Positions 25,091 through 36,298 of a stretch of DNA of 64,000 nt are shown piece by piece (the first letter of the stretch is position 1; each line of letters opens with the position of its first letter). The notes below the pieces were generated by a model that searched no databases, was not told the origin of the DNA, and was given only the letters and a program-made list of their open reading frames with translations. Origin of the DNA: Uloborus plumipes (taxonomy: Eukaryota; Arthropoda; Arachnida; Araneae; Uloboridae); NCBI GenBank assembly GCA_038373865.1, contig JAXGGA010002816.1:50006-114005 (forward strand). Reading direction: 5' to 3'. The position numbers were made by a program, and so were the translations under genes.

Positions 25091-26428
25091 TGTATTGTTT
25101 AATTTTGTTTATTATTTTCTCCAACCGGTTTCAAACACCCTATATACAATAAGATTCAACGCGCACTCGTTTCATGTTCTATTTTATGACTAGTTTCGAT
25201 AGATGACTACTTTTTATAGTAGTTCGTTCAAATATCAGCGCAAAAAAACATAAATCCTCTTTAAAAAGCTTTCCCTTCTTCTTTACATTAAAAAAAAAAA
25301 ACTTAAATCTGAGCTTCTAAACTGGAAATCAAGTAATGTCGACAAGGAAGCCAGTTTCAGCCAAGCGCTACGACTTTTCTTTTTCGCTTTTGTTAAAAAG
25401 AAGTGATGGAGATTCTTGGAGACGAATATTTAGGCGAACTATTGCCGATTGGTGTTAAATTCTTTCTCTCTTTATCGTCATCCTTACAGCCGCTTCTTTT
25501 TATTTGAGCGTTCCTGAAATAGAAAAGCCCTCTTCATAGCCATCTGGAGTGACATTCTTTCCACCGAAACTGTTGGGAAAAAAAGCCAGGACATGATTTT
25601 TAAGGGAAAAAAAAAGTTTTAGAATCTGAGTGCATTTCTGTCAATTTCAGTTCCGGATTCAAAAATGCTGGTTAAGATTCAAGATTATCATTTTTTCCGC
25701 TTGAAATAGTAAATGATTTTAAAATTAATGTTATAATCCACAATACGAATGTTTTACGAACAATGAAACTCAGTGGGAACAAATTGAAATTATGTAAACG
25801 GTTTTCGAATAAGTGACCGTGAGTGTTTTTCGCAAAGCTGACAGCCGAAAAAAGTCCCTGAGGCTAACATCTTTAAAAATAAACAATTACTTATTCTTTT
25901 ATATAATTTAGAATGAGTTTTTTATTGTTCTTGACAAAGAAATAATCATTTTCAATTATTTCAGCAAACTGGGACTGCTTTAAACTTAGATTTTATTTAC
26001 AGATATCAGCTTTAGGGCACTTTACCTTAGTGCATTTTTTTAAAAAGACGGATTCATTTTGTAGTCGAATACAAATAAGGCTTGATAAGAAAGAGCCAAC
26101 ATTTTGTGAATGTGAAGGTAACTTAAAAGAAAAATGTTTTGTGTGTGTAACTTAAGATCCCGAGGAATTTCTAGTATTTTCCTAAAAGAAATCGTTTCGT
26201 TCTTATTATTTTACTCTGTTAGTTTGATCTACTGCTTTTCTTTCTTTAAAATAGCCGTAGATATTTTTCAGGATAGTACTTGACTTTTTTTTTTCTTTTT
26301 GACTTAAATAACAATAAAAACATTGCTTTGCTTTTTATTTAATTATTTTTTTTTGTACGAAGGAAAACAACAAGAGATAAAAGTGGCCGGTAGTTTTAAA
26401 GTATGATGAAACAACCATCGATGATATC
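25091..26428. other. intronic stretch, nothing recognised
   Basis: No coding, RNA or element signature supported. Contains a few A/T runs. Confidence 0.45.
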
Positions 26429-26430
26429 TA

Positions 26431-26835
26431 CACTGTAAAAAAATGAATGTTGTTTTACAGCTAATTTTATAGTAATAAACTGTAAAAATTGCAAATTTCA
26501 CAGTGATAAACTATAAAATTTCTACTTTTACAGTACTAAACTGTAAAATTGCTAATTTTACCGTAACAAACTGCAAAATTGCTAATTATATAGTTTATTG
26601 CCGTACATTTTACAGTTTTAAACTGGCCCCTCTTCTGCCAGTATTATACTGTTTTTCTTTACAGTATAACACAGCTAAATTTTACGGCAATAAACTGCAA
26701 AACTTTCTAACTTTACAGTACGAAACTGTAAAATTCCTAGTTTTGCAGTTTATTACCGAGAAATTTAACGGTTTTAAATTGGAACCTCGGCTGCCTGTAT
26801 TATATTGTAAAAACAACAGCTCATTTTTTGCAGTG
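26431..26835. mobile_element. MITE, CACTG family copy C
   Basis: The 405-bp element has TA at 26429-26430. The right flank has mutated to CA at 26836-26837. Same repeated 'aaactgtaaaattgctaattt' interior as its sisters. The open frame read through it only reflects the repeat (recurring 'I-x-N-F-T-V-x-N-C-K' peptides) and is not a gene. Confidence 0.8.
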
Positions 26836-26876
26836 CAAGAGGATCAGAGTGGCCACTGTCTGCCAGAGACTGGTAA

Positions 26877-26940
26877 AGGTTAACCGCGGGGAGATGGCGG
26901 GTCGACTGGAAGCGAAAACGGACCACTTCATTTAAATATA
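26877..26940. repeat. half copy of the 'gagatggc' inverted-repeat MITE
   Basis: About 60 bp (GGGGAGATGGCGG...ACGGACCACTTCATTTAA) match one arm of the elements at 6879, 29168 and 38870. No opposite arm follows. Confidence 0.6.
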
Positions 26941-27094
26941 CACTGTTAAAAACTCAGGAAACTTTTAGGGTAAATATTACTGTAAAATGTTGCATTTACA
27001 GTACAGAAAATAGTTACAGTAAATTGTACCATAAAAAAGAAACGATTACAGCGCCAATTGATAAACCACATGACTTACTAGGCGAAGCACTTAA

Positions 27095-27235
27095 TACTCA
27101 ACTTCTGCTAGTCATGTGTGGTCTTTTCGGTACAGTGGATAGGGAAGCGAAGTGTGATAGCAACGTCTCGGGTTCGATCCTAGATGCTTGCATTTTTCTA
27201 CTCTAACTTTTCCCTACCGTAAAATTTTACAGTAA
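27095..27235 (+). repeat. tRNA-like remnant (SINE head?) in an ACTGTAAA-rich repeat
   Basis: The stretch has an A-box-like 'cagtggataggg' and a perfect B-box-like GGTTCGATCC about 45 nt later, as in tRNA-derived SINEs. No cloverleaf with paired acceptor ends is evident, so it is not a functional tRNA gene. The flanks carry 'actgtaaaat' repeats similar to the CACTG MITEs. Confidence 0.4.
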
Positions 27236-27586
27236 AATTGGATGCCCAGAGCATATTAGGAATTTTCCGTAAATATCGACCATAATCCTGCAAAAAAAGT
27301 TTCATTCGACAGCGTGTTTGTTTTCCAATAAATAATTTCAGTGTTTTATTTTTTAATGCTCCAAAATAATAATAGAGTTTTTTTGTGTAATTTGCTTTGC
27401 GAAAACCCTACTTTTCGACAGAAAAGAGATGTTAAGAAATTTCATAAAGACATTTTTACCATTCTTGGAAACTTTTTTACACGTATATGCCCGAAAGCAT
27501 TTTCAACACTTTACGGGCAGTCCATCCTTTGACGAACTATTCTCTGACTTACAAGGTCGCAGATCAATACTATTTTTCTTTGTTGA

Positions 27587-27721
27587 TTAATTATTTGGAA
27601 TTTTTTTAATTTTTTAAATATTGTTACTGAGTCAGATATCACTTATGAGGAAAATGATGAAGATGAAAGTGACATTAGTGACGAAGATGAAGATTTTTCA
27701 GATGAATCTGATGAAGATTAA
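27587..27721 (+). other. acidic low-complexity open frame of unknown origin
   Basis: An open frame without an ATG ends TYEENDEDESDISDEDEDFSDESDED* at TAA 27719-27721. The Asp/Glu/Ser composition with mixed GAA/GAT/GAC codon use contrasts with the surrounding A/T-run DNA and looks like a protein C-terminus, perhaps a last exon or a retroposed fragment. No polyadenylation signal AATAAA was seen just after it. There is no recognised family. Confidence 0.3.
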
Positions 27722-27726
27722 TTTTT

Positions 27727-29166
27727 CTTTATGTATATAAAGACACAATACACAATTAATTTTACTAGAAAATAGAATTAGTAAAATTTCAAAAAAAAAA
27801 AGTTTTCACTTGTTCCAAACAGAAAACGGAACTTACAATTCTTTTCAGACTGTTTACTTGTAGGACATTGTTTTATCTGGATAGAGAATACACTAACCTA
27901 TAATGTAATATTTTTGTTCTACAGTTAGTAATAAGAAAAGTGGTCTTGTGGTACTAACAATTTCTGAGAGTAGGACCGGGATAACGTACAACGAAATTTG
28001 TAGGACAATAGTGACTGTTAAATTATATACATATTAACTAAGCAGTAGAAAAAAACTCATGCAGTTAGTAATTACTTTTGATGAACTCGTAATCGATACA
28101 TGTTGGGAGAAGGGGGATCCTCTTTGCTCTTTGATCAAACCATACACCTTGTAGGACAAATATTTTTTTCAACAATGTTAGTAATTACCTTAAGATTTAA
28201 TTAAAAAGGCCACAGTTAGCCTTTTGGATCCGGGCTGTTCATACAGAAATTTTTCTTTCAACCCAGGTAGTACGACAGTTTAACCACAGATTTCTTTTCC
28301 ACTGAAAAGAGAAGATATAAACTGTCATACCAGACGTATGAAACCTTGAAAAAATCCCCGGCTCCAAAGGGTTCGAGTGAAAATTTCAACCCCGTTCTCT
28401 AAACTAGACGAGACTTATGGTACAACATGTGTATCGGCCGGTTCCTAAAGGTTAATGATAAGTTTTTGAGACCCATAAAGTCGACACATTTTATCCCTGC
28501 TATCCCTGTTAGCTACCACAATCGAGAATTGTTGTAAGAGGAAAAGTTGGGCGTCTCATTGAAATGAAGCTACTCACGGAAAATTAGCTTGACAGAAAAA
28601 AACAGAACTGGTGAAAATTGGCGTTCTGCAAAAAAGGAATTCATTCTCTTTCAACCCAAATATAAATGAATTCGTCCAAGGCAAGCGTCTTGTTATCAGT
28701 GCCACGTCCTAATATCTCCACGAAAATAGTAGCAGAAGTCTGATAATCTGTTTTTACGTTTTTACTCAACGATGTTATGCAATATAAATGTTGCTATCTG
28801 TTTCACTGTTACGCGAACTTGCAGAAAGTAGTATTTGTTAGTAACAGCATCTATACTGTCAGTCATAGAATATAAAACAAGAATTGCAAAAATACAAATG
28901 CTCCCTACAAAATACATAATGTGCTAAATATGCTTTTATTTATGAAGTATGTGCAACATCTAAATGGCTGTCCAGACTAAACGAATTAAAAGTTTAAAAG
29001 GGCCCGGATTAATAACGGCTTACGTCATGGCAAAATATTCCATGTACGTGTTATGTAGATACCAAAAACCTTTCTTTCCTTGCAAAAAATTTGACCTTCC
29101 AACGCTAAGCTACCTCAAAACACTTGTCTGCAATGCTTTTGCATGAATGAGCTTAAATAACGGTAT
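27727..29166. other. intronic stretch, nothing recognised
   Basis: No gene, RNA or element boundary supported. The part at 28200-28560 has more balanced base composition than its surroundings but no coherent reading frame. Confidence 0.4.
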
Positions 29167-29167
29167 A

Positions 29168-29382
29168 GCTTGACCACGAGGAGATGGCGGCTGGTCTTGA
29201 ACTGGAAATGGACAGCTTGTATGGTTTATAAAATATACCGTCAGAGGGATCACACAGCCAGTAAAAACTTCAATGAACCTCGCTAGTAAAAAATTAAATT
29301 TATCGCTGATGCTCTACCTATTTTAAAATGAAGTCGTCCGTTTCCGCATTAAGGTCACAAGCCATATCCCTGTGGTCAAACT
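29168..29382. mobile_element. long-inverted-repeat MITE, 'gagatggc' family copy 3
   Basis: The arms GCTTGACCACGAGGAGATGG and the complement of CCATATCCCTGTGGTCAAAC face each other across about 215 bp. Non-coding. Confidence 0.68.
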
Positions 29383-30498
29383 TTAATTTATTGTGTCTGC
29401 ACAAAAATAAACATTTAACTTCCCTTCATAAGCTTTTGATGGTACTAAAATGCTCTTTACCCCGGAATAAGATTCAATAGGAAGAGACATTAAAAATTTA
29501 ACTCATTGCTTAATAAATGAGACTCGTTTTTACTACATTAAGACTTCTTTGAGGACGAAATTTGGAAAGTGAATCGAAATATACTGTTATGAAATATAAT
29601 ACCGATTGTAATGACAGAATAGGTTTTGTTAAGTAATTTTCAGGAAACCAAATTTATATATATATTTCATTTTAAAGTTATAATTCGAAGAGAAGAAAAT
29701 TATTATTCATAATGATGTCTCAAGTAGTAAAATTTATTGGAATTATTTAAAATCTGAGAGTAAAATTGCCAAAAATATATGCATTCATATATTTGAAGTT
29801 TTATCTTTACGTATATGCCATACGCTCGTTAAAATCCATTTTTACCTTTATAACGTAATTTTACAGGACCTGTAAATTTTGATCTTTTTTCTACGATTTT
29901 TGATGGTAAACATATTATTTGTCATTAGGATATTAGAAATGGGCGGGAGTTCGGGAAGCTTTCAAAATCAGTAATTACAGGAAGCTGCGTTTATTTACTA
30001 ATTTCTTCTTTTTTTCAACGTTTATTAGCTTGTCGTAAACTGAACTTTAGAAGTTTGTGCTTTAATATTTAAAAGCTTATTTATTATTTTTTATTTGTTA
30101 CTTTTTAAATAATTATTTTTGATGCCTAATAGTTTAGTAACTGTGTAGAGTAGCTATACATGTTAAGAAAAAAATCCAATGACAAATATCGATGAGGGGG
30201 AAATATATTGCTGAATTTCTTGGTAAAAAATATTTGAAGTTTTGAAAGATAGACTGCTCAGGATGGAATGCGTGTAGTGAACTGTACTTATTAAAAATAT
30301 TAAACATAAGCCTCAGCACAGCACTCCCTATGATTAACGAACCCATTACATTATTTGTGTCAAAAATTGCCATACCTTTAGGGCAATTAACAATCGAAGG
30401 GTTTGGGAGATGAAGTGGCTATGTAACAAAACCCCAATTTAGTATAATTTAGGTTAAAAGTTTTATTATTGCAGCTTTTTCATTTTCTGGTTCTGCCG
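29383..30498. other. intronic AT-rich stretch, nothing recognised
   Basis: No supported feature. Confidence 0.45.
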
Positions 30499-30669
30499 CA
30501 GACCCGTCATTTAGGGGGGGCAGGGGGGTCAATTGCCCCCCCCCCTGGCTTTGAGAAATCAATGTATTTACATATAAGTGGGCGTGGTTTTTTATGTTTT
30601 TCGGTGAAATTGCATTGTGTTTGGACCCTTTGCCCCCCCCCCCTGGAAAAACTTGAAATGACGTCCCTG
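30499..30669. mobile_element. hAT-like MITE, CAGGCTCGTCATTT family copy 2
   Basis: The 171-bp element has ends CAGACCCGTCATTT and CAGGGACGTCATTT (read inward) and an 8-bp near-perfect duplication, TTCTGCCG (30491-30498) / TTCTGCCA (30670-30677). Confidence 0.78.
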
Positions 30670-30677
30670 TTCTGCCA

Positions 30678-33031
30678 TTAAGTGAGCGTATGCTATAAGT
30701 CTAATGACTTCTATATTTTTAATGTACCAAGTTTTATTTGCTTACCTGTATCCATTGCTTACTTGTGTCTAGATGGTATTTTTAAAACATTAAACAGAGC
30801 TCCTTCATCCACCAAACCCTTCAAATACGAATTTTATAACTGTATTAGACATAAAATTAAGGAGAAAAGAGCGAGACAGCACTTTCTAGCTCTGACAGAT
30901 TTTGAAATAAATGGATGTGTTTGTTTTTTGCCGAGCAATTGCTTTGAGTCACTCTACCTAGCCTAAGTAATATGCGCATCCTACTAAGGGCCATTTAAGT
31001 TTGCTGAAACTTGATTCAACTACTCTGAGTTTTAAGTGGCAGTAAATAAGTTCACAAAATAAATTTAAACCTGTTAAAAGTTTTTGCATTAGGGAAGACT
31101 GGGCCGCTTGCCGCACATACTGGTTGGCGCAAAATAGTAATAATTTTAGCTCTGTGTTATAGTTGGTTTTTCCTCCCTAATCAGCTGTCAGTTTAAACTT
31201 TCCCATAGTCACTAAATCATTATTGTGATCTCTAATAATAATGGTTAAAGTCGCACACATATCCGGAATTAGTGAGATTTATTTTATGAAAAGCATATCA
31301 GTTAAACTCAGTCATCCAGATTATGGGTCGTCTGATGGTTAAAACAGAAAAAATTGCCTGGGGATGTTTGGCATGGGTATAAAACACAAAAACATTCTCT
31401 TATTTTCTTCTTCTTTTTTTTTTCATACTCTGGGTCCTGGACTTTCAAACAACCTAGCAAATGCAAAAATTTAGCATAAAAATAAACTCTGAAAGACTTA
31501 TCTATACGATCCTAACAACTAAGATAAAAGGAACTAAACATTTTTCAGAGATTTTCACTCAGTACAAAAATAAAGTTTTGAAAACGTATAAGTCTTGAAA
31601 CAGGGTTCCTTTGTTAAAATTTAATTTCTTGCGCGTTATTCTCGTTGGCGGTTTTGCTTTTCGAGTTTGAATCCGTGCACACAGATTTATTTTCTTGATT
31701 TATCAAAAGAAGTCTTGATGACGATTTAACTATTAAAACATAGAAGTTGCTTCCTTACCTTTCTCCACCTTATACAGTTTAATCATTTCTTTGTACCATT
31801 AGTTAGCTTTTAAGAACTTCTCGCGATTGAGCTTTATAGTGCACTTTCTTTTCACAACGGCTGAAAACATAAGTGTTTTACGTACATTAATGTTTAAAAT
31901 AATTGTTCCCGGCAGCTTATCGATTTTCAAGGCTTGCTTTTTATGTATTTCCATATTCTTTTCATTTACTTATCACTTTATTCAAAAAAAAAAAAAAAAA
32001 AAACTACGTTTTAAACAGTTAATGAACGTTTTTTGTGAATAACTATTGAGTAATTCAATGACTAAGGTTTTAATTTTAAAAAATGGAATCCTGCATCAAA
32101 TTAATTGTTGTTGTCATGTCATAATTAATAATCTCTGTAAATATATAGTGTTATTGTCTAGAGAGGTTGGACTTATTTATTAACATATAAGACTAAACAA
32201 GAAAGAATTACAGCAAAAAGAGACAAAATGGCACCCAGGGTTACTTTGGGAATTGAACCCAAGATCGTCGGCATTTGAAGTGAAACTTCTACCTCAAAGA
32301 TAAGGAGACCCCCCCCCTCCCCAAAAAAAAGAAAAAAGTATTAGACCAAAAACGATTATTTTATACTTTCAATTTGCACTTCATTCATAATAAGATACCA
32401 CAAAAAATACACTGCAGTTATTTGTTTTCTTGTATAAATGTTTTTCTCCAAAATTTTACGTTTTTCATTTACTTATATACCAGTAAAATAAAGTAAAATA
32501 AGTGGAGGATAGATGTTTTAGAAAATAAGTAAATCCTTCTTGTTTATTATTTTAAAGGAAAAGCTTGGGGAAATGCAAAATGAAAAGCTTACGCTAACAA
32601 TGGAAGAAATGTTCTTGTATCTACCAAATATAATTATAAGAAACAATTTAAAAAGCATGTAGTAGTGACTTAAGCTTAAAAATACTTTCGTGCTGTAACA
32701 AGCTGAAACTTCTTTTTCGAAATGGTACTTTAGAGGAGCTTTACAGCTTGCATTTTATTTGTTTTCTTATAATCATTAAATAAAAAGCTATTTTTATTAC
32801 TCGTTTTGTACTCTTAATATCCGTCACCGGCGACAGTAGGGGCACATCTCAAAATTCTGTAAAGACGTTACTGGCACGTGGCACAAAGTTAGTTCACATA
32901 ACTGATGCAGGGTGAGGTATAAACGATGTAATTAATAGTGGCACATCTTTCGAAATTCAAAATTTGGAAGAAAAGTTAATTGTACTCAATTAGCTTCAAC
33001 TACAAAAAAAAAAAAAAAAAAAAAAAAATCC
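30678..33031. other. intronic stretch, nothing firmly recognised
   Basis: A/T-rich DNA without a supported gene. Around 32235-32310 the minus strand carries a B-box-like GGTTCAATTCC preceded by an A-box-like block, perhaps a tRNA or SINE relic. A poly-A run ends at 33028. Confidence 0.4.
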
Positions 33032-33033
33032 TA

Positions 33034-33086
33034 CACTGCGAAAAATAAACTGTTGTTTTTACAGTATTTTACTGGTAGCAGAGGTA
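33034..33086. repeat. truncated CACTG-family MITE end
   Basis: After TA, the sequence CACTGCGAAAAATAAACTGT...cagtattttactggtagcagagg matches about 53 bp of one end of the CACTG MITEs and then breaks off. It directly follows a 26-nt A run. Confidence 0.7.
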
Positions 33087-33180
33087 TGTAGTAATATAGA
33101 CAGATTATCAAATATGACGATATTTGACAGGCAATGAGAGAATATTGATGATTACCAACAATTATTGCTGTTCTAATATA

Positions 33181-34398
33181 CACTGAAGTGACAAAAGTCA
33201 TGGGATACCTCTTAATATCGTGTCGGCCCTCCTTTTGCCCGGCGAAGTGCAACAACTCGACGTGGCATGGACTCAACAAGTCGTTGGAAGTCTTCTGCAG
33301 GAATATTGAGCCATGCTGTCTCGATAGACGTCCATAATTGTGAAAGCGTTGATGGGGCAGGATTTTGGGCACGAACAGACCTCTCGATGGTGTCCCATAA
33401 ATGCTCAATGGGATTCATGTCGGGCGATCTAGGTGGCCAAATCATTCGTTGGAATTGTCCAGAATTTTCTTCAAACCAATTGCGAACAGTTGTGGCCCGG
33501 TGACATGGCGCATTGTCATCCATAAAAATCCCATCGTTGTTTGGGTACATGAAGTCCATGAATGGCTGCAAGTGATCTCCAAGTAGCTGCACATAAGCAT
33601 TTCCAGTCAATGTTCGGTCCAGTCGCACTAGAGGACCAAGTCCATGCCATGAAAAAACAGCCCACACCATTACGGAGCCACCACCAGCTTGAACAGTGCC
33701 TTGCTGACAGTTTGGGTCCATGGCTTCGTGGGGTCTGCGCCACACTCGAACCCTACCATCGGCTCTTACCAGCTGAAATCGTGACTCATCGGACCAGGCC
33801 ACGGTTTTCCATTCATCTAGGGACCAACCGATATGCTCACGTGCCCACGAGAGTCGCTGCAAGCGATGTCGTTCTGTCAGTAAAGGCACTCGAGTCGGTC
33901 TTCTGCTGGAATAGCTCAAGAAATCCAAATTTCTCCGCACAGTTCTAGCAGACACGTCCATTGTACGTCCCACATTGATTTCTACGGTGATTTGACGCAG
34001 TGTTGCTTGTCTGTTAGAATTTACGACTCTTTGCAGACGTCGCCGGTCTCGATCTTTAAGTGCAGGCGGTCGACCACTGCGCTGTCCATGGTGGGATGTT
34101 ATGCCTGAAATTTCATACTCTCGGCACACTCTTGACACAGTGGATCTGGGAATGTTGAATTCTCTAACGATTTCCGAAATGGCATGACCCATGCGTCTAG
34201 CTCCAACTAACATTCCGCGTTCAAAGTCTGTTAATTCACGTCGTGCGGTCATCATCACGTTAAAACCTCTTCACATGAATAACTTGAACAGAAATGAAAG
34301 CTCTGTAAAAGCACTGCGCATTTATACCTGTTCTATGCGATGCTACTGCCATCTGAAAATTTGCATATTGCTATCCCATGACTTTTGTCACTTCAGTG
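33181..34398 (-). mobile_element. intact Tc1/mariner transposon (DD36E spacing)
   Basis: The 1218-bp element has perfect 27-bp inverted ends, starting CACTGAAGTGACAAAAGTCA, and exact TA duplications (33179-33180, 34399-34400). It carries one uninterrupted transposase gene on the minus strand. Length, end identity and the intact frame all indicate recent insertion. The target was the ~200-bp repeat; the paralogous unit near 34979-35060 shows the empty site with a single TA. Confidence 0.95.
33212..34258 (-). CDS. Tc1/mariner transposase, full length, DD36E
   Basis: A 348-residue protein, complete from an MMMTARRELT start to stop. Residues 1-115 form the bipartite paired-like DNA-binding region: a first helix-turn-helix (ISEIVREFNIPRSTVSRV, about 27-44), a GRPR-like hook SGRPP (61-65) and a second helix-turn-helix (LRQITVEINVGRTMDVSART). 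The RNase-H-fold catalytic domain follows, with D157 (AWSDESRF), D248 (FMDDNAPCH) and E285 (DMNPIEHLW). There are 36 residues between D248 and E285, so the signature is DD36E rather than the classical Tc1 DD34E. That resembles the animal group described as Incomer; assignment is from spacing and size only. No stop or frameshift, so it could be active. Reading starts about 140 nt inside the element end, with no visible intron. It lies antisense to the NDRG-like gene in its largest intron. Confidence 0.95.
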   Translation of the reverse strand: MMMTARRELTDFERGMLVGARRMGHAISEIVREFNIPRSTVSRVCREYEISGITSHHGQRSGRPPALKDRDRRRLQRVVNSNRQATLRQITVEINVGRTMDVSARTVRRNLDFLSYSSRRPTRVPLLTERHRLQRLSWAREHIGWSLDEWKTVAWSDESRFQLVRADGRVRVWRRPHEAMDPNCQQGTVQAGGGSVMVWAVFSWHGLGPLVRLDRTLTGNAYVQLLGDHLQPFMDFMYPNNDGIFMDDNAPCHRATTVRNWFEENSGQFQRMIWPPRSPDMNPIEHLWDTIERSVRAQNPAPSTLSQLWTSIETAWLNIPAEDFQRLVESMPRRVVALRRAKGGPTRY

Positions 34399-35252
34399 TA
34401 TTACTCATTCCCCATCGTTACCGCTGAGAGATATGGATACAGAGACTTATTACAAGGTCCCCCCTTCCCCCTTTAGACGTTTTAATGAAATTCGTGTCAT
34501 TTCTAATTACATAGTAGTATAGACAGCTTATTATGTTTGATTGGCAACGAGAGAATACCGATGATTAGTACTGCAGACTTAAAAAGGGCTATTTCCTACG
34601 AATGGTCAAAAATCGGGACAAATTGTTTGCAAAAACTTGTAGAAACTATGCCAAATAGGATTTATGAGCTTATTTAGAAAAAAAAATCAGAAAATTTTCT
34701 TATTAATTCAACATTTATTTGATGCTTGGTTCAGTGAACTTACCTTTTTGAAACATCTGTTTCATCTAATTTTAGTTTCCCTCATTATTTCTATTATTTG
34801 TAAATTATTTATGAGCTATTTTACATTGAATGAAGTAATGTAGTTTATAAAATAGTACTTTGTACACAATACAACCTTTTTTACCAGCATAACTTTCGCT
34901 TTTACTGGTAGACCTATCATTTCGAAACGCACTGTAGTTACATAATAGCATATACAGCTTATTATGTTTGATTGGCAATGAGAGAATATTGATGATTACC
35001 AACAGTTATTGACGTTCTAATGTATCGCTCATTTCCCATTGTACCGATGAAAGATATGATTTAGAGACCTATTACAAGTCCCCCCCTCCCCCTTCGCATA
35101 ACGTTTTGATAATATACGTGCCAATGACTGATTACAAACTAGTGTAGATAGCTTATTATAATTGATTAACAATGAGAAAATATTGATAATAGTCATTATT
35201 TGTTGCGGTTCTGATGTGTATTGCTCATTAATGAACATTTTTCTCTTGATAG

Positions 35253-35316
35253 GGTGATCTCGATAATGCAGAAAAGAAAGCAATTTTTCTCACTGTTCAC
35301 GATATTGGAAGTAACC
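35253..35316 (+). CDS. NDRG: NDRG-like gene, exon b (HD-G motif strand)
   Basis: The 64-nt exon has acceptor ttgatag and a strong gtaagt donor. It encodes GDLDNAEKKAIFLTVHDIGSN plus one base, which is completed by the next exon to a His codon. This corresponds to the conserved NDRG stretch 'G-D-(x)n-K-P-A-I-x-T-x-H-D-x-G-L-N-H', with the family-typical HDxG visible. The exon lies 85 nt after the last unit of a ~200-bp repeat that has been invaded by a Tc1/mariner element. Phase runs 0 in, 1 out and agrees with both neighbours. Confidence 0.85.
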
Positions 35317-35725
35317 GTAAGTCTGAAGTTTAAATTAGTTAATTATGTTTCGAATGTAAAATGCCCTATAAATGTATCGAAATCAAATTAAATGTTTAGT
35401 AAGAAACGTTAGTGTAGATTGCAAAAATAAAAACTTGGAACTTCAATACTTATTATGTCGAGTAATTATTTACAGTGAACATGAAGTGAAGACTTCAGAT
35501 CATATTTCTAACTTAGCTACAAATATTTTCCACTGAAACTTTTTTGTTTTACATTAAACATTATGTTCCGCTCCATTTTCATCAAAATTGAGATACATAT
35601 TTTGTATTGCTTTTTCACAGTATGTTTAGATGCAGTTACCATCTGATATTAAAATACAAAATAAAACTATTATTGTGATTTTAAGAGAAACAACTACTAA
35701 TAAAATTAACTTCATCGTACCTTAA

Positions 35726-36294
35726 CTCTCGTGGGTCCCTCCCATTTCAGTTACATTCAAGACCCTTGGGGTCATAAACGACCCCAATGCTTCCTTTAAT
35801 TAATTTATTATAATTATTGAATGTTACAAGCATTATTTAAGTTCACACACTTTTTAATGCTAAAAAAATAAAAATAAAAATAAAAAGACACAATCAAAGT
35901 AAAATTTAGTTTATGCATTAAAAATTAAAATTTTAAAGCAAAACTTACAATAACTGTAGATTTATTTACAACTGTTACAGACCTGAAAAAACGTGATTTT
36001 TTGCAAGTGAATTTCAAACACTTATGACATTTTTCGATGCCTTTTCTGTCCAGTTCTCTTGGACAAAAGTTGCAACGTCCTCTTTTTTTGGCATTCTGGG
36101 GAAGTGACCATTAGGGTCTTGTGTGCAAAAAATGCAATTCGGGAAAAATAAAACACAATAATGGCATTATTTTGAATAGAAAACTAGAAGAATAAAAGCC
36201 AAAAAATGCCATTAAAAACAAATGGTTGATTAACAAGATATATTAAACAGAAATTGCATTGGGGTCACGTATGACCCCAAGGAACCCACGGGGG
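35726..36294 (-). mobile_element. piggyBac remnant (TTAA target) keeping the transposase C-terminus
   Basis: The 569-bp element lies between TTAA at 35722-35725 and 36295-36298. The ends are inverted (CTCTCGTGGGTCCC left; CCCCCGTGGGTTCC read inward from the right), and both carry a subterminal GGGGTC...GACCCC palindrome. About 500 bp separate the ends, so most of the gene is deleted. The minus strand retains the Cys-rich domain described separately. Confidence 0.85.
35951..36097 (-). pseudogene. piggyBac transposase fragment, C-terminal Cys-rich domain
   Basis: The minus-strand frame reads KKRGRCNFCPRELDRKGIEK, then CHKCLKFTCKK and about 15 more residues. The C-x-x-C...C-x-x-C...C pattern with 'R-G-R-C-x-x-C-P-R' is the RING-like/cross-brace domain that ends piggyBac transposases. 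Only about 49 residues remain; the DDD catalytic core is gone. Enclosure by TTAA-flanked ends supports the assignment. Confidence 0.82.
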
Positions 36295-36298
36295 TTAA

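Larger units (their letters stand above)
33087..35250. repeat. about 200-bp repeat units, one split by a Tc1/mariner element
   Basis: The motif 'tatagacag(c/a)ttatta...ggcaa(t/c)gagagaata(t/c)(t/c)gatgatta' recurs near 33095, 34519, 34951 and 35146. Removing the transposon, the first spacing is about 204 bp and the last about 195 bp. The unit with landmark near 34951 (about 34930-35130) provides an uninterrupted paralogue of the transposon's target. Unit 4 ends within about 10 nt of exon b's acceptor region. Confidence 0.65.

Noticed and set aside
26503..26883. 126-residue open frame with repeated 'N-C-K-I-x-N-F-T-V' peptides
   Set aside because: It coincides with the repeated units of a CACTG MITE; sister copies have no conserved frame.
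32235..32310. tRNA-like block on the minus strand
   Set aside because: B-box-like GGTTCAATTCC is present but the acceptor arms do not pair; at best a SINE or tRNA relic.
33031..33408. 125-residue minus-strand frame overlapping the intact transposon
   Set aside because: It overlaps the transposase in another frame and runs into a MITE stub; it has no family resemblance.
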